DNA of 13,971 bases from an uncultured Gammaproteobacteria bacterium (GCA_913041025.1 CAJWGQ010000065.1:1-13971), one strand, 5' to 3'. Shown: positions 1 through 8,269, counted from the stretch's first letter. The notes: generated by a model not told the origin, from the sequence alone. Translations and numbers: made by a program.

Positions 1-995
1 ACATTGATACGACGGCGGTTGGCGGTTGTTCATTTGAAATGCACGTTCACCATGCCATGGCGGCGATATATGCAGGCATAATTGATATTGCCCTGGTGAG
101 TCATGGAGAAAACGGCTTCTCGGCTCGCTCTATCGGAGGTAGAGGGTCAGGAAATTATGGTGTTGGCGGGGGAGTAACGTCTCCAGCTATGGAAATGACC
201 ATGGCCTATGGTCTGGGTGGAGCACCGTCTAATTATGCACATGCAATGGTTCGGCACATGCATCGATTTGGAACCACGACTGAAGATTTCGCACATATAG
301 CTAAGGTCAGCCGCGATTGGGCGACTTTGAATCCAAGGGCAGCTATGTACTCCAAAGATAAACATCCTTTTGGTGGCCCGATCACGGTTGAGCAGGTGGA
401 AGAGTCCAGACTGATCGCCTGGCCAATGACCATATTGCATTGTTGTATGGTGGCAGATCATGGCGGAGCGGTTTTGATCGCGAGTCCAAAGGTAGCGGCG
501 AGCTTAAGCACGAAACCGGTATGGATTGCCGGAGCTGGAGAGAGCATGGGACATTCCAATATGCTTGAGATGTCGGACTTTACGGCAACCTCCGCAGCGA
601 ACTCTGCTCGCGATGCTTACTCAATGGCCGGTATGGGGCCAGACGACATGGAAATGGCCCTCATATATGACTCTTTTACTATTACAGCCGCAATGACTGC
701 CGAAATGTTGGGTCTCGCGCCACGAGGCGAAGGGCATACGCTTTGGAAAGACGGTCACGCCGCACCAGGGGGAAAGTTTCCGATCAATACAAATGGAGGA
801 GGCTTGTCCTTCAATCACAGTGGCATGTATGGTATGCCTTTGTTGATAGAGGCTTATCGCCAGCTTTCAGGCACTGCTGAAGATGGGATCAATGGGGATC
901 CTGGAAAGCAAACATCTGCAAAAACCTGTGTGGTTAACGGTACCGGTGGAGCGCTTTCTACTACGGGAACCTTGGTTTTAGTGGCTGACGAGTAG
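1..995 (+). CDS. Thiolase-superfamily protein (acetyl-CoA acetyltransferase / SCP-x-like), 5' truncated
   Basis: This is the C-terminal part (about 330 residues) of a thiolase-fold protein; the reading frame is open from position 3, so the start lies outside the window. Visible marks are VGGCSF followed by an amphipathic helix ending AAIYAG near the left edge (nucleophile region), a GGGLSFNHSG motif with His at 816-818 matching the thiolase GHP/NHxG catalytic loop, and a glycine-rich end, NGTGGALSTTGTLVL, resembling the last thiolase strand. Members condense or cleave acyl-CoA thioesters in the cytoplasm; the SCP-x/lipid-transfer branch often acts on sterol or branched side chains. The Cys at 27-29 appears one residue off the classical nucleophile position, and the C-terminal catalytic Cys motif (CxGGG) is altered, so the activity may differ from a true thiolase. 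The following FKBP and dioxygenase genes are on the same strand with short gaps, suggesting an operon. The family is confident; the substrate is unknown. Confidence 0.88.
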   Translation, partial: IDTTAVGGCSFEMHVHHAMAAIYAGIIDIALVSHGENGFSARSIGGRGSGNYGVGGGVTSPAMEMTMAYGLGGAPSNYAHAMVRHMHRFGTTTEDFAHIAKVSRDWATLNPRAAMYSKDKHPFGGPITVEQVEESRLIAWPMTILHCCMVADHGGAVLIASPKVAASLSTKPVWIAGAGESMGHSNMLEMSDFTATSAANSARDAYSMAGMGPDDMEMALIYDSFTITAAMTAEMLGLAPRGEGHTLWKDGHAAPGGKFPINTNGGGLSFNHSGMYGMPLLIEAYRQLSGTAEDGINGDPGKQTSAKTCVVNGTGGALSTTGTLVLVADE

Positions 996-1039
996 CGCGT
1001 TCAAATTGAGATTCACTAGTTTTTTTCTTGGTTTTATTC

Positions 1040-1519
1040 GTGGAAATAAAAAAAAATACCGTTGTTAGTTTTAAATATTCTTTGATTAACGAAGATGGAA
1101 CTCTGGTAGGAGATACTGAAACTCAGGAGACCACTATCCTTCAGGGTCACCGTAATGTTGTGCAAGGTGTTGAAAAGGGGCTGGCCGGCAGGAAAGCTGG
1201 AGATCAATTTGTAGTAGAGGTTCCTCCTGAAGAAGGTTATGGCCCTAGAAGAGAGGACTGGACACAAAGGGTCTCAAAGAAATATTTCGTTAAACCTAAT
1301 TTGCTCAAAGCCGGGATGGTTACGCACTTGCGAATTGATTCTGGGGTGCGGCCTGTTACCGTGGTCAAGGTTGGAGGTAAGGTGATTGATGTTGATTTGA
1401 ATCATCCGCATGCAGGCCAAACTTTACGTTTTGATATTGAGATACTTAGCTTACGAGAAGCTACGCGAGAAGAGATCGCTAGTGGTCGTCCGCTGGAGGC
1501 TGTTGATGAAGATGCTTGA
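1040..1519 (+). CDS. SlyD-like FKBP-type peptidyl-prolyl cis-trans isomerase
   Basis: A 159-residue protein catalysing cis-trans isomerisation of Xaa-Pro bonds; SlyD relatives are also cytoplasmic chaperones. The N-terminal half starts VVSFKYSL and continues INEDGTLVGDT, as in SlyD. It is followed by LQGHRNVVQGVEKGLAG (FKBP active-site segment), PPEEGYGPR, an inserted flap (IF) domain from about residue 67 to 122, and the hallmark LNHPHAGQTLRFDIE that closes the FKBP fold. The His/Cys-rich metal-binding tail of E. coli SlyD is missing; the protein ends in a short acidic tail (EAVDEDA). I chose GTG at 1040 because it gives the normal family N-terminus (MEIKKNTVVS). A TTG at 1028 would add four residues. 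Neither start has a clear Shine-Dalgarno. Codons 3-6 contain a run of nine A. It lies 44 bases after the thiolase stop and is probably in the same transcript. Confidence 0.9.
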   Translation: MEIKKNTVVSFKYSLINEDGTLVGDTETQETTILQGHRNVVQGVEKGLAGRKAGDQFVVEVPPEEGYGPRREDWTQRVSKKYFVKPNLLKAGMVTHLRIDSGVRPVTVVKVGGKVIDVDLNHPHAGQTLRFDIEILSLREATREEIASGRPLEAVDEDA

Positions 1520-1567
1520 TTTACAACAAAATCACTCTTCTTCGAATATTTGGTTAAAGAGATCCAG

Positions 1568-2491
1568 ATGTCTTTAGAAAAGCGTCACAAGCAAGCCCAT
1601 GTAGATCAGTGGTGTGAAGAGGGATTTACGTTGATTCCCAATTTTTTTACACAGGCTGAAATAGAACCGATCATCGTAGATTTTGAAGAGCTCTATCAGG
1701 ATCGGGGGAAAGGAGAAGGAGTAGGTTTACCGCTAGACAAAAAAGAGGAAGGCGCTATTGGTGCTGGGCACCCTAAACAATTCATGAACATTGACTCCTT
1801 GCCCTATAACGCGTCAGCCGCGATTAATCTTATATCCCTTCATCCAGCTTTGATTAATTTTGCTAAAGCACTCCTAGGAGTGGAGGAGGTGCATTTATAT
1901 CAATCACATACCTGGGCAAAATATACTGGCGAGGCAGATTATGACCAGGCTTTTCATTGCGATTTCGGAAATCACACGCTGACGGTTCCATCTGATGATA
2001 TTGCTCTAAGAACCGTCGATTTCATTTTTTATTTGACTGATGTGACGGACGCGCATGGCGCCTTACACTACGTGACTAAAACCGACAGCGACAGATTGTT
2101 AGGAGAGGGCTCGGTCTTTGCTCGAGAAGATCAACAACTTGCGTTGAAGCAATTGGAGCGATCTGGGGCTGGACCGGCGGGCTCTTTACTAGCACATAGC
2201 ATCGACACGTTTCATCGGGGAACAAATTTGACCGAAACAAATGGTCATCGTTTTACTATGACTGTCGGCTATAAGGCGAGCGGTAACGAGATGATTGGTT
2301 TTCATGTCTGGCAGTCTGCGGCAGAAAGACCCTGGCCGATCGTGTTAAATAATGCGACCCCTTCGCAACTGCAGTGTATAGGCATTCCACTTCCTGGAGA
2401 TCCATTTTGGACGGAAAGAACTCTCAGGTTGACTCAGCTCCGCTGGCCGGATTGGGACATGAGTCTGTACAAGCAATCAATACGAAATTAG
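1568..2491 (+). CDS. Phytanoyl-CoA dioxygenase (PhyH) family Fe(II)/2-oxoglutarate oxygenase
   Basis: A 307-residue cytoplasmic oxygenase of the PhyH family, which hydroxylates substrates using Fe(II), 2-oxoglutarate and O2. The iron triad is visible: His130-Cys-Asp132 in FHCDFGNHTL, and His216 in DTFHRGTN; Arg228 (GHRFTM) is the expected 2-oxoglutarate carboxylate ligand. The segment VDFIFYLTDVTDAHGALHYV is the usual strand pair between the metal ligands. The N-terminal helix (EEGFTLIPNFFTQAEIE) is the typical opening of the family. ATG at 1568 is preferred over TTG at 1550 because an AAGAG-like ribosome site lies about 6 bases before it. The substrate cannot be read from sequence: the family includes phytanoyl-CoA, ectoine and many natural-product hydroxylases. 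The nearby thiolase-like gene makes an acyl-CoA or lipid role plausible (inference). Its stop is 2 bases from the stop of the convergent yejF gene. Confidence 0.88.
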   Translation: MSLEKRHKQAHVDQWCEEGFTLIPNFFTQAEIEPIIVDFEELYQDRGKGEGVGLPLDKKEEGAIGAGHPKQFMNIDSLPYNASAAINLISLHPALINFAKALLGVEEVHLYQSHTWAKYTGEADYDQAFHCDFGNHTLTVPSDDIALRTVDFIFYLTDVTDAHGALHYVTKTDSDRLLGEGSVFAREDQQLALKQLERSGAGPAGSLLAHSIDTFHRGTNLTETNGHRFTMTVGYKASGNEMIGFHVWQSAAERPWPIVLNNATPSQLQCIGIPLPGDPFWTERTLRLTQLRWPDWDMSLYKQSIRN

Positions 2492-2499
2492 TTCTAATT
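2486..2499. repeat. Inverted repeat spanning two convergent stop codons
   Basis: AATTAG-TT-CTAATT is a perfect 6-bp inverted repeat with a 2-base centre; each arm contains the TAG stop of one of the convergent genes (dioxygenase and yejF). A second, wider inverted repeat, AAGCAAT (2471-2477) with ATTGCTT (2497-2503), overlaps it. There is no GC-rich stem followed by a T run, so neither is a convincing intrinsic terminator. Confidence 0.5.
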
Positions 2500-4098
2500 G
2501 CTTTGACTCTCGCCCAATGTTTCTGGCATGAAGGCCGCATTGAGTAGTTCTTTAGTGTAGATGTCTTGAGGGTTGTCAAAGATGCTTGCTGCTTCCCCCT
2601 GCTCTATGACCAGCCCCTCTTTCATGACAACAATATGATGAGCTAAGGCCTTTACAACCTTCAGGTCGTGACTGATGAACAAGTAGATAAGGTCGTATTT
2701 TTTTTGAACATCTCTAAGTAAGTCCACAATTTGCGCTTGAACTGAGACGTCTAACGCGGAAGTCGGCTCGTCCATCACAATTAGCTTGGGTTTGAGAACC
2801 AGAGCCCTAGCTATAGAGATGCGTTGACGCTGGCCTCCAGAAAATTCATGTGGGTATCTCTCCAGCATTTCGGGTTCGAGGCCTACCTCAGTGATCGCTT
2901 CTAATACTTTTTGGTCTCGTTCTGCTTCCGAGATTTCAGGTTCGTGTATTCTGAGTCCTTCGCCCACAATTTGGTTGACGGTCATTCTTGGAGATAGACT
3001 GCCATAAGGATCTTGAAAGACGATTTGCAGATCCCGCCTCAAGGGCTTCATTTCTTTTTTATTTAGTGATTGCAGATCTCTGTTGTCTATCCATATTTCT
3101 CCGCTGGAATTAATCATTCTAAGTAAAGCAAGGCCCAAAGTCGTTTTGCCAGAGCCTGACTCTCCTACAATTCCCACCGTGTGACCCTGACGTATTTGCA
3201 TTGAAATGCCTTTGACTGCATCGAGATACTCTTGTTTCCCGAACCAGTGACGACCTTTGGGGTAGCGTACTTGGAGGTCTTTTATGTCGGCAATAATTGG
3301 AGCATCTTCTTTCGCGGCTGGTGGTAATTCGAGAAACTCAGCAGCAAGTAAGTGTTTAGTGTATTCGTGCTTTGGGGTTTCAAATATTTCTGTTGCGGGC
3401 CCCTGCTCGACTATATCTCCTTTGGTCATGACGCAGATTCTATTGGCTAAAGATCGAACCACAGTGAGATCGTGGGTGATTAACAACAGTGACATGTTCA
3501 GTTTTTTCTGTATGTCTTTTAACAGTTCCAATATCTGTTTTTGGATAGTGACGTCGAGTGCTGTGGTTGGTTCGTCTGCTATAAGTAACCTTGGTTCCTG
3601 CGCTAGGGCCATTGCGATCATGACCCTCTGCCTTTGCCCGCCTGATAGTTCATGAGGATAGGCATCGATACGAACTGAGTCATCTAAACCAACTAAATCG
3701 AAGAGCTCTCGAACTCTCGAGCCAGCTCCTTGTCGAGTGATCTTGCCATCTAGCACGAGCATTTCGCTGACTTGTCTGCCTATTTTGTGAAGAGGATTTA
3801 AAGAAGTCATCGGTTCTTGAAATATCATGCTCGCAACAGATCCGCGCATGGCCAACAATTTGGATTTTCCAGCACCGATCATCTCCTCGCCATCTAGTAC
3901 TATCGAACCTGTTGGATGCGAGGCGTAGGGATAAGGTAGTAGTTGAGGTATAGAGAGAGCTGATACTGTTTTACCTGATCCGGACTCTCCTACTAAAGCA
4001 ACGGTTTCACCAGGATTGATGTGAAAGCTTATTTCGTTAACAACTTGGGTAGTACCAAAGGCTACTGACAGTTCTGATACCTCGACTAATGCTGTCAT
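2494..4098 (-). CDS. yejF: YejF-like double ATP-binding protein of a peptide ABC importer
   Basis: A 534-residue protein with two fused ABC ATPase domains that hydrolyses ATP to drive the YejB/YejE channel from the cytoplasmic side. Domain 1: Walker A GESGSGKT at 37-44, signature LSGGQRQ at 151-157, Walker B LLIADEP at 171-177, H-loop His209. A linker at about 250-280 contains the oligopeptide-transporter C-terminal element (HEYTKHLLAAE). Domain 2: Walker A GESGSGKT at 312-319, signature FSGGQRQ at 419-425, Walker B LIVMDEP at 439-445, H-loop His477. Both sites look catalytically complete. Length and domain order match E. coli YejF. ATG at 4098 has an AGGA ribosome site about 8 bases upstream. 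It is the last gene of yejABEF, 16 bases after yejE. Without the operon context it could be called a generic Dpp/Opp ATPase; the two permeases settle the assignment. Confidence 0.95.
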   Translation of the reverse strand: MTALVEVSELSVAFGTTQVVNEISFHINPGETVALVGESGSGKTVSALSIPQLLPYPYASHPTGSIVLDGEEMIGAGKSKLLAMRGSVASMIFQEPMTSLNPLHKIGRQVSEMLVLDGKITRQGAGSRVRELFDLVGLDDSVRIDAYPHELSGGQRQRVMIAMALAQEPRLLIADEPTTALDVTIQKQILELLKDIQKKLNMSLLLITHDLTVVRSLANRICVMTKGDIVEQGPATEIFETPKHEYTKHLLAAEFLELPPAAKEDAPIIADIKDLQVRYPKGRHWFGKQEYLDAVKGISMQIRQGHTVGIVGESGSGKTTLGLALLRMINSSGEIWIDNRDLQSLNKKEMKPLRRDLQIVFQDPYGSLSPRMTVNQIVGEGLRIHEPEISEAERDQKVLEAITEVGLEPEMLERYPHEFSGGQRQRISIARALVLKPKLIVMDEPTSALDVSVQAQIVDLLRDVQKKYDLIYLFISHDLKVVKALAHHIVVMKEGLVIEQGEAASIFDNPQDIYTKELLNAAFMPETLGESQSN

Positions 4099-4114
4099 AT
4101 GCTTGTCCTATTCA

Positions 4115-5152
4115 TTAGTTTTCTCCCGAAGCTGATATTGTTTTTCTCGGATCGAAGGCATCCCTTATTCCTTCGCCCACGAAAATGAGTAAAGTCAGCA
4201 TGATACCTACGGTAACGAATCCAGTCAGTCCTAACCATGGAGCCTGAAGGTTTCGTTTGCCCTGATTAAGCAATTCTCCAAGAGAAGCGGACCCTGCGGG
4301 GAGACCAAATCCAAGAAAGTCTAGCGCAGTGAGTGAGGTGATCGCGCCGCTTAATATGAATGGAAGAAAAGTGAGAGCTGCGGTCATGGCATTAGGCAGT
4401 ACGTGGCGAATCATGATCGAGAGATGACTATCACCTAGCGCTGTTGCGGCTCTAACGTACTCGAAATTTCGGGTACGCAAAAATTCAGCTCGAACGACCC
4501 CAACGACACTCATCCAACTGAAAGCTGCAAGACAGCCTAGCAACCAGAAAAAGCTCGGTTCGACGATGCTTGCAAGGATAATCAGTATTATCAGGATAGG
4601 GAGCCCCGTCCAGATTTCTACAAATCTCTGGCCTATTAGATCTACCATCCCCCCAAAGTATCCCTGAAGCCCACCCACTATGACACCGATGCTGGCACTA
4701 ATAATGGTCAAGGTGATGCCGAACAGAACGGACAACCTGAAGCCATAGATAAGCCTAGCTGTTGTATCTTTGCCAGCATCATCAGTACCTAGCCAGTGAA
4801 TGCTGTCTGGCGCGGTGGGTGCTGGACCAGAGATATACATGTCAGGCGTTTGATAATGAAAGGGTATTGGAGTCCTGATCATCCAGCCGCCCGAACTCTC
4901 AATTAGCTCGATTATATAAGGATCCCAATAACTTACAGCGGACGACAGTTGTCCTCCTAAGTCCTTTTCTGAGTAATCAACTAAAACAGGGAAGAAAAAC
5001 TCTTCCTGGTGATAGACCAGTATCGGTTTGTCATTAGCGATAAATTCTGCGAACAGGGAAATGGTGAATAGAACTAGAAAAATCCAGAGAGAACCGAAGG
5101 CTCGTTTGTTGCGTTTAAATTGAGCCCATCGACGCTCTGCGATGGGGGTCAT
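4115..5152 (-). CDS. yejE: YejE-like inner-membrane permease of a peptide ABC importer
   Basis: A 345-residue permease of the binding-protein-dependent transport family. Start at ATG 5152 gives an N-terminus (MTPIAERRWAQFKRNKRAFG) that resembles E. coli YejE; a TTG at 5203 would overlap yejB and adds unrelated residues. The first membrane segment (SLWIFLVLFTISLFAEFIAN) is followed by a long periplasmic loop (about 40-140) typical of YejE, then NWLGTD-like HWLGTDDAGKDTTARLIYG, the start of the permease core. The EAA-type coupling loop is visible as YVRAATALGDSHLSIMIRH, followed by VLPNAM. The C-terminal segment LDFLGFGLPAGSASLGELL is strongly conserved in this subfamily, and the protein ends GEGIRDAFDPRK. 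It pairs with YejB to form the channel. It lies 31 bases after the yejB stop; only a weak GGAT ribosome site is visible, so translation may be coupled. Confidence 0.94.
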   Translation of the reverse strand: MTPIAERRWAQFKRNKRAFGSLWIFLVLFTISLFAEFIANDKPILVYHQEEFFFPVLVDYSEKDLGGQLSSAVSYWDPYIIELIESSGGWMIRTPIPFHYQTPDMYISGPAPTAPDSIHWLGTDDAGKDTTARLIYGFRLSVLFGITLTIISASIGVIVGGLQGYFGGMVDLIGQRFVEIWTGLPILIILIILASIVEPSFFWLLGCLAAFSWMSVVGVVRAEFLRTRNFEYVRAATALGDSHLSIMIRHVLPNAMTAALTFLPFILSGAITSLTALDFLGFGLPAGSASLGELLNQGKRNLQAPWLGLTGFVTVGIMLTLLIFVGEGIRDAFDPRKTISASGEN

Positions 5153-5183
5153 GATATAAATCCGGCAAAGAGTAGATACTTTT

Positions 5184-6260
5184 TCATCGAGTTTCAAAAT
5201 CAATTCTTGGATCTACTAGCACGTAGGTTAGATCACTGACTAAATGCATGAATAGCCCAATGAGAGTGAGAATGTAAACGTTCCCAAACATAATCGGATA
5301 ATCTCGTTTGATAATTGCTTCATAAGTCAGCAGGCCCATTCCGTCGATAGAAAAAATGATTTCTATGAGTAGTGAACCTGTAAAGAGTATTCCTACAAAG
5401 GCGGCAGGAAAGCCTGCAATAACGATGAGCATGGCATTTCTGAAGACGTGGCCGTAAAGCACTTTCTTTTCCGTTAGCCCTTTGGATCTGGCAGTCAGGA
5501 CAAATTGTTTACCCAACTCTTCTAGGAAAGAATTTTTGGTTAACATGGTGAGAGTGGCGAACCCTCCTATTGTTAATGCTATTAGAGGGAGGCAAAGATG
5601 CCAGAGGTAATCTATGATGCGATCTGGCCAGGATAATTGATACCAATTCTCAGAAACAAGCCCTCTCAATGGAAAAATCTCCAAATAACCGCCTCCCGCG
5701 AAAAGCACGATCAATAAGATAGCAAATAAGAAACCCGGCACAGCATATCCAACGAAAATCAGAGAACTTGTTGCGATATCGAATTTACTGCCATCTCTGA
5801 CCGCTTTTTGAATGCCCAGGGGGATTGAGATTCCGTAGATGATGAGCAAAGACCATAAACCAAGGGAAATGGAGACGGGGAGCCGCTCTACGATCAAGTC
5901 AATCACCGGCACATCTTGAAAGTACGAGGTTCCGAAATCAAAAACTGCGTAACCAGTTAGCATGTCGATCAAGCGTTCGTGTATTGGTTTGTCAAAACCA
6001 AACTGGCGTTCTAAATCTTTCAGGAGCTCTGGATCGACACCATATTCGTTTGCTAGTGACTCGGTGGCCGTAGGGTCTGCTCCCACGTTCCCGCTACTAG
6101 TTATATTAGAGGTCGAGGATATGTTGCCTACGGTTAGGCTTGATATGATCTGTTCGATCGGTCCACCAGGAACAAATTGCACTAACGTGAAATTGATCAA
6201 AATAATCGCTAAAACTGTAGGGACCAGTAGGGCGATTCTTTTCAAAATATAACGGCCCAT
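5184..6260 (-). CDS. yejB: YejB-like inner-membrane permease of a peptide ABC importer
   Basis: A 358-residue permease, partner of YejE. Start at ATG 6260 gives MGRYILKRIALLVPTVLAII, matching YejB; it overlaps the yejA stop by one base (TAATG), a classic translational-coupling arrangement. An upstream in-frame GTG at 6326 lies inside yejA and is less likely. The first membrane helix is followed by FVPGGPIEQI and then a Ser/Thr/Gly/Asn-rich periplasmic stretch (about residues 40-65) before GFDKPIHERL, as in E. coli YejB, where this insert is also low in complexity. The permease core contains LPVSISLGLWSLLIIY, FPLRGLVSENW and the EAA-type loop LTARSKGLTEKKVLYGHV followed by FRNAM. The end, LVDPRIDFETR, is nearly the family consensus. 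Identification is firm because of both sequence pattern and operon position. Confidence 0.95.
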   Translation of the reverse strand: MGRYILKRIALLVPTVLAIILINFTLVQFVPGGPIEQIISSLTVGNISSTSNITSSGNVGADPTATESLANEYGVDPELLKDLERQFGFDKPIHERLIDMLTGYAVFDFGTSYFQDVPVIDLIVERLPVSISLGLWSLLIIYGISIPLGIQKAVRDGSKFDIATSSLIFVGYAVPGFLFAILLIVLFAGGGYLEIFPLRGLVSENWYQLSWPDRIIDYLWHLCLPLIALTIGGFATLTMLTKNSFLEELGKQFVLTARSKGLTEKKVLYGHVFRNAMLIVIAGFPAAFVGILFTGSLLIEIIFSIDGMGLLTYEAIIKRDYPIMFGNVYILTLIGLFMHLVSDLTYVLVDPRIDFETR

Positions 6261-8161
6261 TAGTTGCCGCTCGCCAGTTCTTTTTTGCCTTGTATGACTC
6301 TTTCGGCTTTTACTGAATCCCACCACCAGGTATCAACCCAGCTAGAGCGTTGTAGACTCATGCCATGATCTGGCTGTCCAAATCGATTCCAGTAGACGAG
6401 GCGATAGCCCGGCATCGCTAATCCTGGAATCCAGTAGAAGTTCCATAGCAGCACTCGGTCTAGGGCTCGTGTTGCCGCGTAAAAGCTCTCCGGGTCTTTG
6501 GCCTCTAACACCTTTTCGATTAGATGATCTACAGCTGGGTTTTTAATGCCCATCCAGTTTTGTGAAAGTGGAATTTCTGCTGAACTGCTGCTAAACCAGT
6601 TCCGTAGAGCGAGCCCCGGCGTCGTGCTGGGTATGTAATTTGCGGTGCCGCCTTCGAATTTTCCGCTCTGCATTCGATAAACCCAGTTAGACACCTCTGG
6701 AGCGCGAGCTGTGGTTTCGATACCTATGCGGTTCAGGGCTTCGACGAAGGGCATGTTTTGCCTGAGTGTGAAAATAGAGACATTAATGAAATCTATTGTG
6801 TAAGGTTCTCCCGTCTCCATATTAACCATGACGCTGTTTCGGATTTCATATCCTGCGCTTCGGAATAGCTCGAGTGCGCGTTCTACTTGTGTTCGATTGT
6901 GACCATAGCCATCTGATTCTGGCTCGGACCATGGCTGTGTAAAGACGCGTTCTGGTATCTGATCTCGAAAGGGCTCTAACAACTCTAGCTCTTTTTCAGA
7001 TGGCAAGCCCTCATGAGCCATCGGCGAGTTATAGAAATAGCTGTCAGCGTAGTCATAAAAGCCATACATCAGGACCCGATTAACCCATTGGAAATCGTAC
7101 ATATTCCAAAGGGCTTCTCTTATACGAATATCCTGAAATTTTTTATCGTCGAGATTCCATATGATCGGCCACCACATACCCCATGGCCTCTTCAGATCAA
7201 TGAGTTCACGATTAAAGTATCCTTTATGTCTTGCTGGGAAATTGTATTCAGTCATCCATTGCTTTGAGACTGTTTCATGGCGTAGATCGATAACGTCTCC
7301 CTTGACGGATTCGACCATAATCGATTCATCGCGAAAGTAATCGCATTTGAGCTGGTCAAAGTTATAGCGACCTCTCATCACAGCAAGGTTCTTCCCCCAA
7401 TAATCGTCTACACGTTCGTAGGTAACGTATCTACCTAGCACGAAGTCTTTGACCCGGTAGGGACCACTTCCCAATGGTGGTTCGATAGTTGTTTTCGTTG
7501 GGTCTTTGTCCTTCCAGTAATTTTTAGACTGAATCGCAAACTGACCGATTGCAAAGGGTAGGTTTGGATTTGGAGTGGCTTCTTCTTTAACGGTAAACAA
7601 TACTTCGTTGTCACTGATTTTTATTATTTCATCAAGCTCAAGGAGTGCCGTTCTAATGCCTGAGGCTGCTCTGTCTCTGTAATGTGTGAAAGAAAAAATC
7701 ACATCCTCTATAGTGATAGGTGTTCCATCATGCCAGCGTGCGTCTTCCCTGATCCTGAATGCGAATTCCTTGAAGTCCGGAGAGATCCATACTCCATCTG
7801 CCAGGCGAGCATAAAAACTGGCATTTTCATCTATTGAAGGTTCAATCAAAGAATCCGTGGTGTAGGCGTTTACGCCCAGTAGATCCATTCCCCACGCTTT
7901 ACGGCCTTTATCGACCATATTGTTGAAGCTGTCGAAAGTTCCCAGTTCCGGAAAGCGTAAAGTTCCTCCTTTTGGAGCTTGCGGATTTACGTAATCGAAG
8001 TGCTCAAAATCAGGAGCGTACTTAAGCGGCTCAATATAGGAAGTACCGTGCCGATAATCGAACTTTCTATCGCTTGCTAAGACTGATGAACAAAGTAGAT
8101 ACAAAGTTATCAGGATCAAAAATCGGATTTTTGTAGTATGTGTTTGTGACTGTGGAACCAC
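6260..8161 (-). CDS. yejA: YejA-like periplasmic substrate-binding protein of a peptide ABC importer
   Basis: A 633-residue family-5 extracellular solute-binding protein that captures the ligand in the periplasm and delivers it to YejB/YejE. The N-terminus has a basic region and a hydrophobic core (FLILITLYLLCSSVLAS), consistent with signal-peptidase-I cleavage near residue 29; the Cys does not sit in a convincing lipobox. Family marks: FEHFDYVNPQAPKGGTLRF, the SBP_bac_5 segment RWHDGTPITIEDVIFSFTHYRD, GSGPYRVKDF and a Trp-rich C-terminus (WVDTWWWDS). E. coli YejABEF imports microcin C, and related systems have been linked to other peptides and to peptidoglycan fragments; the ligand here is unknown. 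It begins with GTG. A strong AGGAGG lies 25 bases upstream, unusually far. It is the first gene of the operon and runs straight into yejB. Confidence 0.93.
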   Translation of the reverse strand: MVPQSQTHTTKIRFLILITLYLLCSSVLASDRKFDYRHGTSYIEPLKYAPDFEHFDYVNPQAPKGGTLRFPELGTFDSFNNMVDKGRKAWGMDLLGVNAYTTDSLIEPSIDENASFYARLADGVWISPDFKEFAFRIREDARWHDGTPITIEDVIFSFTHYRDRAASGIRTALLELDEIIKISDNEVLFTVKEEATPNPNLPFAIGQFAIQSKNYWKDKDPTKTTIEPPLGSGPYRVKDFVLGRYVTYERVDDYWGKNLAVMRGRYNFDQLKCDYFRDESIMVESVKGDVIDLRHETVSKQWMTEYNFPARHKGYFNRELIDLKRPWGMWWPIIWNLDDKKFQDIRIREALWNMYDFQWVNRVLMYGFYDYADSYFYNSPMAHEGLPSEKELELLEPFRDQIPERVFTQPWSEPESDGYGHNRTQVERALELFRSAGYEIRNSVMVNMETGEPYTIDFINVSIFTLRQNMPFVEALNRIGIETTARAPEVSNWVYRMQSGKFEGGTANYIPSTTPGLALRNWFSSSSAEIPLSQNWMGIKNPAVDHLIEKVLEAKDPESFYAATRALDRVLLWNFYWIPGLAMPGYRLVYWNRFGQPDHGMSLQRSSWVDTWWWDSVKAERVIQGKKELASGN

Positions 8162-8192
8162 GATTAAGCTAGCACTTGGTGCCTGTCCTCCT
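8159..8192 (-). promoter_or_regulatory. Unusual translation-initiation region of yejA
   Basis: A perfect AGGAGG (8192-8187) is 25 bases from the yejA GTG (8161). Between them lie a small hairpin, GCAC-CAA-GTGC (8182-8172), and a three-codon reading frame, GTG CTA GCT TAA (8175-8164), that ends 2 bases before the yejA start. The strong site could load ribosomes on the minigene and couple to yejA, or the hairpin could shorten the effective spacing. No in-frame ATG, GTG or TTG exists between the site and GTG 8161, so the start is hard to move upstream. Confidence 0.45.
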
Positions 8193-8269
8193 AAACCCCA
8201 ACCTGAAGACTAATCTGAGTATTCAAAATAATCCACAGTAAATAGGTACCTTGGACGTTGTCAGTCCTA

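Noticed and set aside
147..461. 104-codon minus-strand open frame
   Set aside because: It is antisense to the thiolase-like gene and lacks any coding signature.
3284..3655. 123-codon plus-strand open frame
   Set aside because: It is antisense to the yejF ATPase domains; Ser/Cys-rich sequence without a motif.
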